Positions 27,312-36,157 of a stretch of 64,000 nucleotides of DNA are shown here, in pieces. Numbering within the stretch: the first letter of the stretch is position 1; each line of letters opens with the position of its first letter. A model generated the notes under the pieces. It was not told where the DNA came from. It made no database searches and worked only from the letters and a program-made list of their open reading frames with translations. The translations under genes and the position numbers were made by a program. Source of the DNA: Butyricimonas faecalis (GTDB taxonomy: Bacteria > Bacteroidota > Bacteroidia > Bacteroidales > Marinifilaceae); assembly GCF_003991565.1 (NCBI RefSeq), contig NZ_CP032819.1:372001-436000 (forward strand), in the 5' to 3' direction.

Positions 27312-27839
27312 TTATTTACCCTTATCCAAAAACTTCTGTATTGCTACCGCAATGCCAATTCCCAAAGTAGCCATAAGAATGCAACCAATAGCAGCTTTCC
27401 AAATCAATGCCGAGTGCAAAATCTCCACATTCGCTACTATGATGCTGGCGAAAAAAGAGAATAGTACAACCAGTATGATAATCAAGATATAGAATATCGT
27501 GTGCGGTATGAAAATATGGCTGTCTATCTTGCGAATTTTTCGCTCAGTTTCATTACATTTGTCTTGAATTTGATGAAGGAACTTATCAAGGACAGTTTGC
27601 CCAAATTTCTCGGCTTGCTCCTGTGTTCCTTGTGCAATAGCCACTTTGTACTCCCGGAGGAATTCGAGCAGATTTACCAGATTTGTAATCATGTAATGCA
27701 CATTGTCATTCAGGCTGGCAAGTTCCTTGATGTTCACATTGAGTAGCCGTTTTTCTTCCTCCAGATATTCATTCTTGGGAGTGGCTTTTATGGATTCCGC
27801 TTCATTCATTTCAGCGGAAAAATCAAATTTCTTTTTCAT
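27312..27839 (-). CDS. Mobilization-associated membrane protein
   Basis: 175 residues. A helical, coiled-coil-like N-terminal part (EYLEEEKRLLNVNIKELASL to about 105) is followed by two transmembrane helices (IFYILIIILVVLFSFFASII and IWKAAIGCILMATLGIGIAV). It follows the relaxase gene by 4 bp in the same direction. Genes of this type close the mob operons of Bacteroidales mobilizable elements; a role in presenting the relaxosome to a transfer channel is inferred from position only. Confidence 0.7.
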   Translation of the reverse strand: MKKKFDFSAEMNEAESIKATPKNEYLEEEKRLLNVNIKELASLNDNVHYMITNLVNLLEFLREYKVAIAQGTQEQAEKFGQTVLDKFLHQIQDKCNETERKIRKIDSHIFIPHTIFYILIIILVVLFSFFASIIVANVEILHSALIWKAAIGCILMATLGIGIAVAIQKFLDKGK

Positions 27840-27843
27840 AGGC

Positions 27844-29055
27844 TTATCGTTTTAATCCTGTTTTTGTTTTCTTTCCTAATGAACGGCTGGCGGCACGAGC
27901 GCATCTGCGAGCCCATTGCAAATCGTCGTCTTCCTTGTCTCTCCACGGAAGGTCGCTTTGTGAACCTCCGCCACCACCTCCAGTTGCCACATTCGGCGTT
28001 TCAAGCAGTCCTACAAAAATAGCCACCGCCATATCGGTAAGTTCCTGACAGTTGGCAACAAACCTGTAATCGAACTCGTCATTGAAGCAGTCGAGAACTT
28101 TTTCCGGAATATAGACCTTGTGTTCCTTGCCTTCATGGGTAAGGGTATAGGGAATCATGTCTGAACGGTCTGCGAGATATTGGGTATAGTCAATAGGAGC
28201 AGCCTTATGTTCTGTTGGCAGCTGGATGACTTGGGTAGTATTGTTCCTAATGGTTGTGGTCGGCTGATGATGCAGCTTCTCCCATGTCGCAGGAAGTTTC
28301 GAGACCATCAGATTTCTGCCTACTCCCAATTCGGAAGCTTTGTATTTGGTATTCCCTTGCACGAGTGCATAACCATGGAGAATACCTTGCTTGTCCTCTC
28401 TTTCATGGACGGTATAACCTTTCCGTATAAGAGCATTCTTGTACTCATCCCATGACCACGATGGCATTGCCCTCAACACCTCCATGCAGTCCCGATTCAC
28501 TTGTGGGATGTTGCGATTTCGGATTTGTGCCGCAGTCGTCCAGCCACGTTTCTTTGCCACTCGCTCCGCTGCACGTTGCGCCCGAAGATGAATGTTGTGG
28601 TCATTGTTGATATTGCCATTTTCATCCAAACGGCAGACCGCAGCATGGAGGTGGGGAACTTCGCCTTTGGATTCCGTATGCAGCCAGACCGAGTATTTGC
28701 TGTTAGCCAAATTAGTCTGGCAAGAACGGACTTTTCCGTCCTTGCCGGTAATCACTTGTTTGTCGAACTCCTCTGCGAAGTCGTGCCAAAGTTTTTGCCA
28801 GTCCTCCATGTCATAGAACTGAGTATGTTCGGGAGACGGACTCAACTCGATTCTGATTACCGAGTTCTTTATCGGCCGGTGTTGGGATATGGGCAATTGC
28901 ATGGAGTTCCATATCCCCATAGCATCCGGTTCTGAAGGCAACAGATTGTCCAATACCCGATAGATTTTCTCCGGATGTTTCTTGTGCTGTGATTCGCCGG
29001 TAATGTAACGGATGTCGTTTATTCCGTGCGATATGGCTTTGGCTTTTGCAATCAT
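27844..29055 (-). CDS. Relaxase/mobilization nuclease (MobB-like)
   Basis: 403 residues. The N-terminal relaxase domain has the histidine motif VPHLHAAVCRLDENG around residues 130-145 and NDHNIHLRAQRAAERVAKKRG after it, typical of Bacteroides mobilization relaxases. A glycine run GGGGGG near 367 separates the tail. It would nick at oriT and lead the strand into a recipient. Its start overlaps the end of the MobA-like gene by 4 bp. Confidence 0.88.
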   Translation of the reverse strand: MIAKAKAISHGINDIRYITGESQHKKHPEKIYRVLDNLLPSEPDAMGIWNSMQLPISQHRPIKNSVIRIELSPSPEHTQFYDMEDWQKLWHDFAEEFDKQVITGKDGKVRSCQTNLANSKYSVWLHTESKGEVPHLHAAVCRLDENGNINNDHNIHLRAQRAAERVAKKRGWTTAAQIRNRNIPQVNRDCMEVLRAMPSWSWDEYKNALIRKGYTVHEREDKQGILHGYALVQGNTKYKASELGVGRNLMVSKLPATWEKLHHQPTTTIRNNTTQVIQLPTEHKAAPIDYTQYLADRSDMIPYTLTHEGKEHKVYIPEKVLDCFNDEFDYRFVANCQELTDMAVAIFVGLLETPNVATGGGGGGSQSDLPWRDKEDDDLQWARRCARAASRSLGKKTKTGLKR

Positions 29056-29471
29056 TCTTCTTCGATTTTGGGGTTAGACGGAATCTTGTTCTTCTCTTTT
29101 ACTGCATTCAGGAACTGGCAGACACTTTCGGCCACATTGCCAAGTTCCTTGAGCCAGCTGACCATGAACGGAATCTGATTGAACATTGCTACACGTTGCT
29201 TTGTGGACATTCCGTGCAGTGCGGAGGTGTATTTTACGAGGTCTGACCGACAATCGTCCAGATTCTGCAACAGTGCCGCTTCTTCTTTTGTAAGCCTCGC
29301 TTTGGGCTTGAAGTTATAGGCGCACGACAATAGGTAATCGCTTACGGTCATGCCGCATTTTGTAGCTAGTGATTTTATATACTCCTTCTGGGTAGGAGTT
29401 ACTTTCGCCCCGATGAAGACGTCTCTTGTTTCTTTCGAGGAATCCAATGTTTTTTCAATATCTTCTTTCAT
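29052..29471 (-). CDS. MobA-like relaxosome accessory protein
   Basis: 139 residues from the ATG at 29471 (MKEDIEKTLDSSKETRDVF). The longer frame to 29600 reads through the candidate oriT and is not expected to be coding. The segment GAKVTPTQKEYIKSLATKCG with MTVSDYLLSCAYN is the ribbon-helix-helix-type DNA-binding signature of MobA/MobC accessory proteins, which help the relaxase open oriT. It is the first gene of the mob operon. Confidence 0.82.
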   Translation of the reverse strand: MKEDIEKTLDSSKETRDVFIGAKVTPTQKEYIKSLATKCGMTVSDYLLSCAYNFKPKARLTKEEAALLQNLDDCRSDLVKYTSALHGMSTKQRVAMFNQIPFMVSWLKELGNVAESVCQFLNAVKEKNKIPSNPKIEEE

Positions 29472-29785
29472 TTGAATCGTTTTTATAATGGTTGAATAGG
29501 TGCGAGCTTGCGAGTACCGCACCGGCAAAGGAACTGAGCAGGCGAGAGCGCCAATGTAAAACCGTAACGTAGTGAGGTTATACATTGGCATATCTCGCAA
29601 CAGTTACCTGTTGATGCTTCACGGCAAGCCATATCGGTTGCGTATAGTGAACTGGCACTCGGATAGGAAACATAGGATGATACTAGCCTCTAAAAGAGGG
29701 GAGAATATGAATATCTCACATGATGTCTTCCTCCGACTTTGCTTTATTCTTATATATACGCCCCAATAATAAAGTAAAGTTGAAC
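29472..29785. other. Intergenic region with candidate oriT
   Basis: The stretch before the mob operon holds an inverted repeat, ccaatgtaaaacc (29551-29563) and ggttatacattgg (29576-29588), matching at 12 of 13 positions around a 12-nt core. Such a structure just upstream of a MobA/relaxase pair is where oriT usually lies. No gene is seen. A 14-mer ataaagtaaagttg (29769-29782) recurs at 7383-7396. Confidence 0.55.
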
Positions 29786-30856
29786 TCAATAATGGTATTC
29801 TGGATTGAAGGCATAATCTTTCCCTTCTTTTATAACCATTTGTTTGTCACTGAGCAATGTTGCGACCTTTACCGCCTTGTTATAACCGAGTTTTATACCC
29901 TGTAATCCGTAACCCTCTTGCAAGCGTACTATATAATCATCGTAATTGTTGATGTTGCCATTGGCAAAAACGGCATCCAATGCTGGACGATGTACATTCT
30001 TTGGAATCTCCTTGTCCGGATCGAACGGTCCTTTGGTTGGTCGTCCGGTCTTCTTCTCTTTTGGCAGATAGGACTCTACCGGTTCGGGCATGGCTTCCTC
30101 GTTTATGCGGAAAGCGAAAGGTTCAAACTCACGGTCGCGGATATGCACGGCTTCGACCACGCTTATAGTCTTGTCCTCTTTATCCACCTCGATCTGCATA
30201 ATGGTTTCCGCTTTATTGTTGAGTTCAGTGCCGATGTGACCACGAGCATGTTCGTCATTCTTGTTCTGATGCAGTACGGTATGGATGTGAATCTGTCTGT
30301 CGTCCGTCCACTGCATGAATTTGGAGATAATATCGGTAGATTCACCAGGAGAATTGATGTCATACAGGAAATCACGGATGCCATCAATTACCACCAGTCC
30401 CAAATCCGGTATTGTGCCAATGGCCTGTTCGACTATCAATAGCCGTATTTTAGGTGAGAACTTACGCAGAGCCAGCATGAGCAGATTATCCGGCTTCTTG
30501 TCTTCCGGCAATTCAGCCAAACGTAGGATTCGTTTCAATATCTGCTGGCAATGATGTCGTCCTTGCTCCGTGTCTATGTACAGAATATTCCGCTTATTCT
30601 CGGGGAAAGTGGATCGATAATGAAGAACTGTGCTGTTTCTCAATGCCGATGCGACAATGGCAGATACGTTAAAGGTTTTCTTGCTTTTGGCTTTTCCGAT
30701 GGACGCACTGAAGTTTCCCAATGTACCGATAACAGCATCGTCTACCATCAGCACCACTGGCGACTGCTCGTAGGTATTTGTTACGCTCACGATTGATTCC
30801 TCCACATAAACCGCTAATTCCTCACGTGAAGGAGTCGTATTGTCCGCCTTCTCCAT
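29786..30856 (-). CDS. RecA/RepA-like ATPase of the mobile element
   Basis: 356 residues. A RecA-like ATPase core is seen: degenerate Walker A ASIGKAKSKKTFNVSAI around 52-68, NILYIDTEQG, and Walker B LGLVVIDGIRDF around 178. The C-terminal third is likely a winged-helix part. Comparable AAA_25/RepA-like proteins sit in Bacteroidales mobilizable elements, where they are thought to act in element replication or excision. It overlaps nothing but is 2 bp from the HTH gene before it. Confidence 0.8.
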   Translation of the reverse strand: MEKADNTTPSREELAVYVEESIVSVTNTYEQSPVVLMVDDAVIGTLGNFSASIGKAKSKKTFNVSAIVASALRNSTVLHYRSTFPENKRNILYIDTEQGRHHCQQILKRILRLAELPEDKKPDNLLMLALRKFSPKIRLLIVEQAIGTIPDLGLVVIDGIRDFLYDINSPGESTDIISKFMQWTDDRQIHIHTVLHQNKNDEHARGHIGTELNNKAETIMQIEVDKEDKTISVVEAVHIRDREFEPFAFRINEEAMPEPVESYLPKEKKTGRPTKGPFDPDKEIPKNVHRPALDAVFANGNINNYDDYIVRLQEGYGLQGIKLGYNKAVKVATLLSDKQMVIKEGKDYAFNPEYHY

Positions 30857-30858
30857 AG

Positions 30859-31233
30859 TTACCAGTTTTTCAGGTTCGGTTTACGACGATGGGATGCGAG
30901 CATGGACTTATTCTCTTCTTCGAAACTTTGCGGAGCCGGATTTTTTCGGGAGGATTCCAACCATCTGTCCAGCTCATCACGATAGATGTAGAGATGTTTT
31001 CCTTGTTTTATAACCGGAATATCGTCCTTTTTGACCTTGTAATAAAAGGTTGACAACGGCATTTTAAGATAGGCACAAGCCTCCTGTACGGTCATGGGGA
31101 CGTGCGTGTTCTCTTTGGTTTCGTACTGCTTGGAAAGTTTCTCCGTTAGCAGATTTTCCATACTTGCGATTCTGTCGCATAGTTCGCCCACCACAGTCGG
31201 CAGGTCGTTGAATGTCAGTTGGTCTTTTTCCAT
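30859..31233 (-). CDS. Excisionase-type HTH protein
   Basis: 124 residues. The central MTVQEACAYLKMPLSTFYYK to LYIYRDELDRWLES block is the HTH_17/excisionase (MerR-like) fold. A short N-terminal helix may oligomerise. Such proteins bend DNA at att sites or regulate excision; here it precedes the ATPase by 2 bp. Confidence 0.85.
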   Translation of the reverse strand: MEKDQLTFNDLPTVVGELCDRIASMENLLTEKLSKQYETKENTHVPMTVQEACAYLKMPLSTFYYKVKKDDIPVIKQGKHLYIYRDELDRWLESSRKNPAPQSFEEENKSMLASHRRKPNLKNW

Positions 31234-31332
31234 ATTATACTCTTTTAATCGTTTAATATGCTGCGAATCAACTCAATGAAACCTTGCAGAACAATACAGA
31301 CCGGATTAATTATTTCGTCTGCATGCGTTTTT

Positions 31333-32106
31333 TTAGTCTGAGTTACTATTATTTGTTTCTAAATGGAAGCGATAATCGCCTTTATCGGGCACGTCAATAG
31401 GAATCTGACTAGGAACTTGATCCCGCAAATTAAGTTTGAGATATTCAAGAGTCGCATTTTCGAGTTCGTGAGGAAATGAAGACTTGATAAAAACGGCTCT
31501 TTTTGCCAATGATACTCCCAAGCGTTCACCTACATTCCATGCCAGATGGCGAAGTCCCGGTGATCTCAGCGGATTATCTATATTGGAGCGAATGGGCTTG
31601 TATAAATCGGATCTATCACAGGCCATATACTCAATATTAGAAATGAGGATTACAATAGCTTCTTTGGACAGATAAGGTGCGGTTTTAATAGTTACATATT
31701 CACGAATAGCATTCATGACTTCTACTTGTTTTTCTGCTTCTTTCTTTTTGATGTTCTCTCGTATTGTATCATAATTATCTATAACTGAATTATTGGGCTG
31801 TTCAATAGTTTTAGTTTCATCTGCACAATCGGTTTTTATTTCGAAACCAGAGTCAGTAATAATAGGAGATTGCCGGTCAAAAGAAAAATTGATTGGATTC
31901 TTCGTCAGCCAAGTGTAGAAAAATCGTTGCAGTAGACCGCACAATAGAATTGTAACCACGAGGCCTATTATAACTGGAGTCGTTATTGTTGTGGTATTGA
32001 TTTTATGATAAGTGAATAGGTAAGTGTCTACTGCCACATAGGCAATTACCAATAATGCAAGAATAAAACTTATCCTCTTGGTCCGAATTTGAGTATTATT
32101 TGTCAT
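31333..32106 (-). CDS. Membrane protein of unknown function
   Basis: 257 residues with two N-terminal transmembrane helices (ISFILALLVIAYVAVDTYLF, about 12-31, and PVIIGLVVTILLCGLLQRFF, about 44-63). A soluble remainder rich in charged residues follows. I recognise no family. It has its own -7 element at 32137-32144 on the minus strand and lies between the integrase and the excisionase-type gene, as accessory genes of mobilizable elements often do. Confidence 0.65.
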   Translation of the reverse strand: MTNNTQIRTKRISFILALLVIAYVAVDTYLFTYHKINTTTITTPVIIGLVVTILLCGLLQRFFYTWLTKNPINFSFDRQSPIITDSGFEIKTDCADETKTIEQPNNSVIDNYDTIRENIKKKEAEKQVEVMNAIREYVTIKTAPYLSKEAIVILISNIEYMACDRSDLYKPIRSNIDNPLRSPGLRHLAWNVGERLGVSLAKRAVFIKSSFPHELENATLEYLKLNLRDQVPSQIPIDVPDKGDYRFHLETNNSNSD

Positions 32107-32136
32107 CTACTGCAAGTATTTGAAATGGTTATATGG

Positions 32137-32144
32137 CAAAGTTA
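32137..32144 (-). promoter_or_regulatory. -7 element for the membrane-protein gene
   Basis: On the minus strand TAACTTTG fits TAnnTTTG and ends 30 bp before the start at 32106. No clear -33 partner is seen. Confidence 0.45.
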
Positions 32145-32207
32145 TGTGCTATATTCCAGATATATATAATTAGTGACGACGAATTGCTCAATATTTGTAA
32201 AAAATAA

Positions 32208-32249
32208 CGGTTAGAGTATGATTTCAGACTAAAAATCATACTCTAACCG
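32208..32249. terminator. Strong 17-bp hairpin after the integrase gene
   Basis: Perfect arms cggttagagtatgattt (32208-32224) and aaatcatactctaaccg (32233-32249) with an 8-nt loop. It is the most stable inverted repeat of the element and lies just past the integrase stop, so it is a probable terminator. Confidence 0.7.
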
Positions 32250-32272
32250 CTTAAAATAGGGATAAGTGGCTG

Positions 32273-33388
32273 TCAGTCCTTCCGTGTCAAGGTAATCTTC
32301 TTGCTGGCTTCACGTTTGTTGGCATCCACGACTTTGATATACCTTTGAGTGGTGGTAATACTCTTGTGAGCCATAATGCTCTGTATGGTGCGGATGTCCG
32401 TTCCGGCAGCTGCTTGTAGCGTTGCAAATGTTCTACGATAGGAATGGAAGGTTATATTTTTGGTGATTCCGGCAGAACGAATCCACTCTTTCATCGGAAT
32501 TTGCGTCCAACTACGCATAAGTCCCTTGAATACTAAACCTTTCTTTTCTGAACTATAGCCTATCAATCCCAACGCTTCTTCACTAATAGGAATGATGTCT
32601 TCCGCTTTGTTTTTTTGTGTGATGATATGTACGCATTTCCCTCCGGCTGAGTAGTCTACAATATCTTCCCAGCATAGTGCGAGAATATCACTGATACGTA
32701 AACTGGTCATACATGAAAACAGCGATGCTATTTTCAGAATGGGCTTCTTGCACGGTGTTTCAGCCAACTTGTACAGTTCATCTACAGACAGATACTCTTT
32801 AACAACATCCTCCGTTTCAATCTTATCCAAAAAATCATTGACATTGGTCTTTATCATTCCATTGCGGTAGAGTATTTTCAGGAATCCCCTGAAGGTAGAC
32901 CAGTATCCCGATGCGGAGTTTCGTGTTATGCGTCCGTTACGTCTCAGTTTCTTAGCCGTGAGCAGATACTCCCGAAACTTGTTGCAAAGGTCTATGTCAA
33001 TCTCTTCAAAAGTACATTTACCATGTACGAAGTTGTTGAAATGCAGATAGACAAACTCCCATTTCTGGTCATGCTTACGGAGTTGCTTGCGATAATGCTC
33101 CAAGAAGTCTGCCTTGAGTCTGTACTTGTCAAAGAAGTCATACCGTTCATTGACAACAGACTCGAACCTACGACAACGGATGGCTTCGGCTTTCTCGGTC
33201 ATTACCTCGTTGAAATTCTGCTCTCGTTTGTTTCTCGGATTGGCATAAACATAGATGCCAAGCGATTCATGACGGATAACTTTCATAGTCTCTTTGTCCC
33301 GATACCCAGGATAATAATCTAAATAGAAAGACATCATTCTACCTTTTAACGGACGTGTTCTCAACGTTACTGTTTTACATTCATGCAT
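32273..33388 (-). CDS. Tyrosine integrase of the mobilizable element
   Basis: 371 residues. An Arm-binding and SAM-like N-terminal half (phage integrase SAM-like, WEFVYLHFNNFVHGK) is followed by the catalytic core: R in SCMTSLRISDILALCWEDI, H-x-x-R in FHSYRRTFATLQ, H in MAHKSITTTQRYIKV with the nucleophile Y. It is larger than the hsdS invertase and of the kind that integrates Bacteroidales elements. It is near the mnmE end of the island. Confidence 0.9.
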   Translation of the reverse strand: MHECKTVTLRTRPLKGRMMSFYLDYYPGYRDKETMKVIRHESLGIYVYANPRNKREQNFNEVMTEKAEAIRCRRFESVVNERYDFFDKYRLKADFLEHYRKQLRKHDQKWEFVYLHFNNFVHGKCTFEEIDIDLCNKFREYLLTAKKLRRNGRITRNSASGYWSTFRGFLKILYRNGMIKTNVNDFLDKIETEDVVKEYLSVDELYKLAETPCKKPILKIASLFSCMTSLRISDILALCWEDIVDYSAGGKCVHIITQKNKAEDIIPISEEALGLIGYSSEKKGLVFKGLMRSWTQIPMKEWIRSAGITKNITFHSYRRTFATLQAAAGTDIRTIQSIMAHKSITTTQRYIKVVDANKREASKKITLTRKD

Positions 33389-33505
33389 ACTAATATATTT
33401 TTATGGTTATTATTAATTCGCTTGCAAAACTCTGTAGTGTAATCATGCAGATTACATACAGCAGAGATTAATTTTTGAAGAATTAATGGATAGCGACAAA
33501 TTAGA

Positions 33506-34384
33506 TTATTTGTGAACACCCATAACCCTGTCAAACTCTACTTTTAGGAATCGGACGAACCGTCCGTTCTTCTCGCGGTTGATCTGATGGAATTGCAGAA
33601 TTCCGTAAACAGAGTCGCGGGAGAGTTTGAATTTTTCCATAGCCTCCTTGACTGTGTAATATTCCGCTTTGCTTTCCTGTTCCGATGTTTTGGATAGGTC
33701 GAAATGGAGTTTGGAATAATAGATTTGTCCGTGTTCTTTCTTGGATGGGATATTGTTCCGATACACCTGCGAACGGATGGCGACGCGTGTCATGCCGTAT
33801 TTTTCCTGAATCTCTTCCGGTGTGTACCATTCGGTCAGGTCGGAATCTACTTCGTATTTGGCAAAGGCGGCATCAATATGTTTCTTGCTGTAATAGTTGA
33901 ACTGGCGGATTCTCACTTTCGGAACTTTGTGCTGCCGTGTATAAGTCCACACCCATTTGGCGTTGACCTTATATTTCTCTGCAATTTCTTCAGCAGTATA
34001 ATACTCGGTGATGTCGAAGTCCTCTTTAGGCATGATGCGTTCATACGGTTTGGTTTTCATCATTAGTTCGATGTCAGCACGGCGAATGAGCGACTTTTTG
34101 CCACTGATGCGTGAAGCCCGAAGTTTGGATTCCTTTACCAATTTATATATGTATTGTCTGGTTACGCCCATCAACTTTGCTGCTTGGGCAAAAGAGAAGA
34201 AATCCTGTCCCTCGGCGGCTTGTCGAGGTTGTAGCAACTCTTGCGAGCGTTTCAACTGCCGCTTGCGTTCCCGGATGCGTTCTTTGTAGCCAAGATTGGA
34301 ACACTGATGGCTACAATAGCAGGTCGTTGTCTTTTGGGCTATAAATGGCTTTCCACACCATTGACAAATCTTTCTTACTTCCAT
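33506..34384 (-). CDS. Multi-HTH protein with N-terminal zinc-ribbon-like motif
   Basis: 292 residues. The start CQWCGKPFIAQKTTTCYCSH has paired cysteines and a histidine, like a small zinc ribbon. Then three or four helix-turn-helix units follow: FAQAAKLMGVTRQYIYKLVK, YTAEEIAEKYKVNAKWVW, YTPEEIQEKYGMTRVAI, YTVKEAMEKFKLSRDSVY. These are repeats of an excisionase/MerR-like fold of about 55-60 residues. It is the last element gene before mnmE and likely works at att or regulates the integrase. The function is inferred. Confidence 0.8.
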   Translation of the reverse strand: MEVRKICQWCGKPFIAQKTTTCYCSHQCSNLGYKERIRERKRQLKRSQELLQPRQAAEGQDFFSFAQAAKLMGVTRQYIYKLVKESKLRASRISGKKSLIRRADIELMMKTKPYERIMPKEDFDITEYYTAEEIAEKYKVNAKWVWTYTRQHKVPKVRIRQFNYYSKKHIDAAFAKYEVDSDLTEWYTPEEIQEKYGMTRVAIRSQVYRNNIPSKKEHGQIYYSKLHFDLSKTSEQESKAEYYTVKEAMEKFKLSRDSVYGILQFHQINREKNGRFVRFLKVEFDRVMGVHK

Positions 34385-34589
34385 ATTTTCCTTGTTTACA
34401 TTGGGGATAATTTCTCCTTATTTCTCCCGGATTTTGCCAACACATGTAAACCATTGTCAACACACGTCAACTAATGCGTCACTGTGACATTCGGGCTAAC
34501 CGTGAATTTCTGTCGCGGTAGAAATATGATAGAAAAATATGGATAAAAACCGTTATCTCCAAATACGGACTGGAAAGTGTTAAAATAGA

Positions 34590-34614
34590 AAAGTCGCTGA
34601 AATACAGCGACTTT
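34590..34614 (-). terminator. Hairpin downstream of mnmE
   Basis: Arms aaagtcgctg (34590-34599) and cagcgacttt (34605-34614), 5-nt loop, with A/T-rich flanks on both sides. It lies 42 bp beyond the mnmE stop and would terminate mnmE, or mark the right end of the island. Confidence 0.6.
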
Positions 34615-34655
34615 ATTCTAAATGGTTATAGTTAGTTATGGCTGTTTCCAAGCCA

Positions 34656-36050
34656 TCATTTGCCTACGCAAAAATTCTTAAATATATTTCCCAATACCTC
34701 ATCCGTCGTGATTTGTCCCGTGATTTCACCAAGATAATGCAGGCATTCCCGAATGTCTTGTGATACAAACTCACCACTAAGATGGGAGTCCAGTCCTGTG
34801 ATGACTCGCTCGATGGCTAGGCGGGCATGGGAGAGGGCTTCGTAATGGCGGGCATTGCTGACGATAACATCTCCTGAATGAAGAGCGTTTAGGTTGATCG
34901 TGGAAACTAGCTCGTCCACCAGGTGATGGATGTTATACCCTGTCTTTGCGGCAATCGGGAGAATCTTTTCCCCGGAAGATAGAGATGTGATTTGCGACAA
35001 GATTATGTCGGCAGAATCTGTTTGGTCTGTCTTGTTGAGTAGAATGACTAAGCGGGTATCCGGTCCGAGGTGTTCTTTCACTTGGGTATAATAGGGAAGG
35101 AATTGTTCCGTGTCTTTGGTGGCATCGATTAAAAACAATACGATACGGGCTTGTTCAATTTTGGTAAAAGTACGTTCGATACCCATATTTTCTACTCGGT
35201 CGTCTGTGTGGCGGATGCCTGCCGTGTCGATAAAACGGAAGGTGATTCCTTGGAGGTTAATGGTGTCTTCGATCACGTCACGGGTGGTACCCTCGATGTC
35301 GGACACGATGGCACGATCCTCTTTTAGTAAAGCGTTGAGTAGGGTACTTTTCCCCACGTTGGTATTACCAACAATGGCTACCGGAATGCCGTTTTTAATC
35401 ACGTTGCCAAGGGAGAAGGAAACGCATAGGCGAGAAATCAACGTGTCAATACCGACGGCAATACCCCGTAGTTCCGATCGGTCGGCGAACTCCACGTCTT
35501 CCTCCGAGAAATCCAGTTCCAGTTCGAGCAGGGAGGTGATGTGCAGCAGTTCCATTCGCAGTTTCATCAGTTCGTCCGAGAATCCTCCCCGCATTTGACT
35601 TAATGCCATTTTGTGGGCGGCTGCCGAGGATGAGGCGATTAGATCTGCAACGGCTTCCGCTTGTGAAAGGTCCATTTTACCATTCAAGAAAGCCCGTTGA
35701 GTAAATTCTCCGGGGGCTGCAAGGCGTGCTCCGGAGGAGATTAATAGTTGTAATATGCGTTGCTGAATGTATACTGAACCGTGGCAGGAGATTTCGATGG
35801 AATCTTCCCCGGTGAAGGAGTGGGGGGCGTGGAACACGGAGATTAATACTTCATCAATCAGTTCCTCCTTGTTGACGATCTTGCCGAAATGAATTGTATT
35901 CGGAAGAACATCTATCAGTTTTTTATGGGAAGGGGAAACAAATATCCGGTCACAAATTTCAATACATCCTTTTCCTGATAGGCGAATCACGGCGATAGCA
36001 CCCATTCCGGGAGCCGTGCCAATGGCACATATTACAGTCTGGTCATTCAT
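34656..36050 (-). CDS. mnmE: tRNA modification GTPase MnmE (TrmE)
   Basis: 464 residues from the ATG at 36050 (MNDQTVICAIGTAPGMGAIA); the longer frame to 36113 runs through the promoter. It has the N-terminal formyl-THF-binding TrmE domain, a central G domain with GNTNVGKSTLLN (P-loop), DIEGTTRD (G2), DTAGIRH (G3) and NKTD (G4), and the C-terminal Cys motif FCVGK with the catalytic-type cysteine. With MnmG it makes 5-carboxymethylaminomethyl modifications at U34 of certain tRNAs. The extreme 3' end is a known integration site for unrelated islands (for example SGI1), and here a mobile element abuts it. Confidence 0.96.
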   Translation of the reverse strand: MNDQTVICAIGTAPGMGAIAVIRLSGKGCIEICDRIFVSPSHKKLIDVLPNTIHFGKIVNKEELIDEVLISVFHAPHSFTGEDSIEISCHGSVYIQQRILQLLISSGARLAAPGEFTQRAFLNGKMDLSQAEAVADLIASSSAAAHKMALSQMRGGFSDELMKLRMELLHITSLLELELDFSEEDVEFADRSELRGIAVGIDTLISRLCVSFSLGNVIKNGIPVAIVGNTNVGKSTLLNALLKEDRAIVSDIEGTTRDVIEDTINLQGITFRFIDTAGIRHTDDRVENMGIERTFTKIEQARIVLFLIDATKDTEQFLPYYTQVKEHLGPDTRLVILLNKTDQTDSADIILSQITSLSSGEKILPIAAKTGYNIHHLVDELVSTINLNALHSGDVIVSNARHYEALSHARLAIERVITGLDSHLSGEFVSQDIRECLHYLGEITGQITTDEVLGNIFKNFCVGK

Positions 36051-36066
36051 GGTAATTTCTTTCGTG

Positions 36067-36074
36067 CAAAGGTA
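36067..36074 (-). promoter_or_regulatory. -7 element of mnmE
   Basis: TACCTTTG on the minus strand, 16 bp before the mnmE ATG. No good TTTG is present at the -33 position. Confidence 0.55.
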
Positions 36075-36100
36075 TATCTTTTTTATTGCGTATAGACTAA

Positions 36101-36139
36101 AAAATGAATCCAAATGAGCTGTTCATTTGGATTCATTTT
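36101..36139 (-). terminator. Terminator of the KAS III gene
   Basis: 17-bp perfect arms (36101-36117 and 36123-36139; aaaatgaatccaaatga and its complement) with a 5-nt loop. Read on the minus strand, the stem ends in a run of T. It is 18 bp past the stop of the gene at 36158. Confidence 0.8.
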
Positions 36140-36157
36140 TAAAAATTCTGTATTTGC

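Noticed and set aside
28180..28935. Long plus-strand frames opposite the relaxase gene
   Set aside because: They are mirror frames of the minus-strand relaxase, which has clear catalytic motifs.
29472..29600. N-terminal extension of the MobA-like protein
   Set aside because: It would translate the candidate oriT palindrome; the ATG at 29471 begins a normal family N-terminus.
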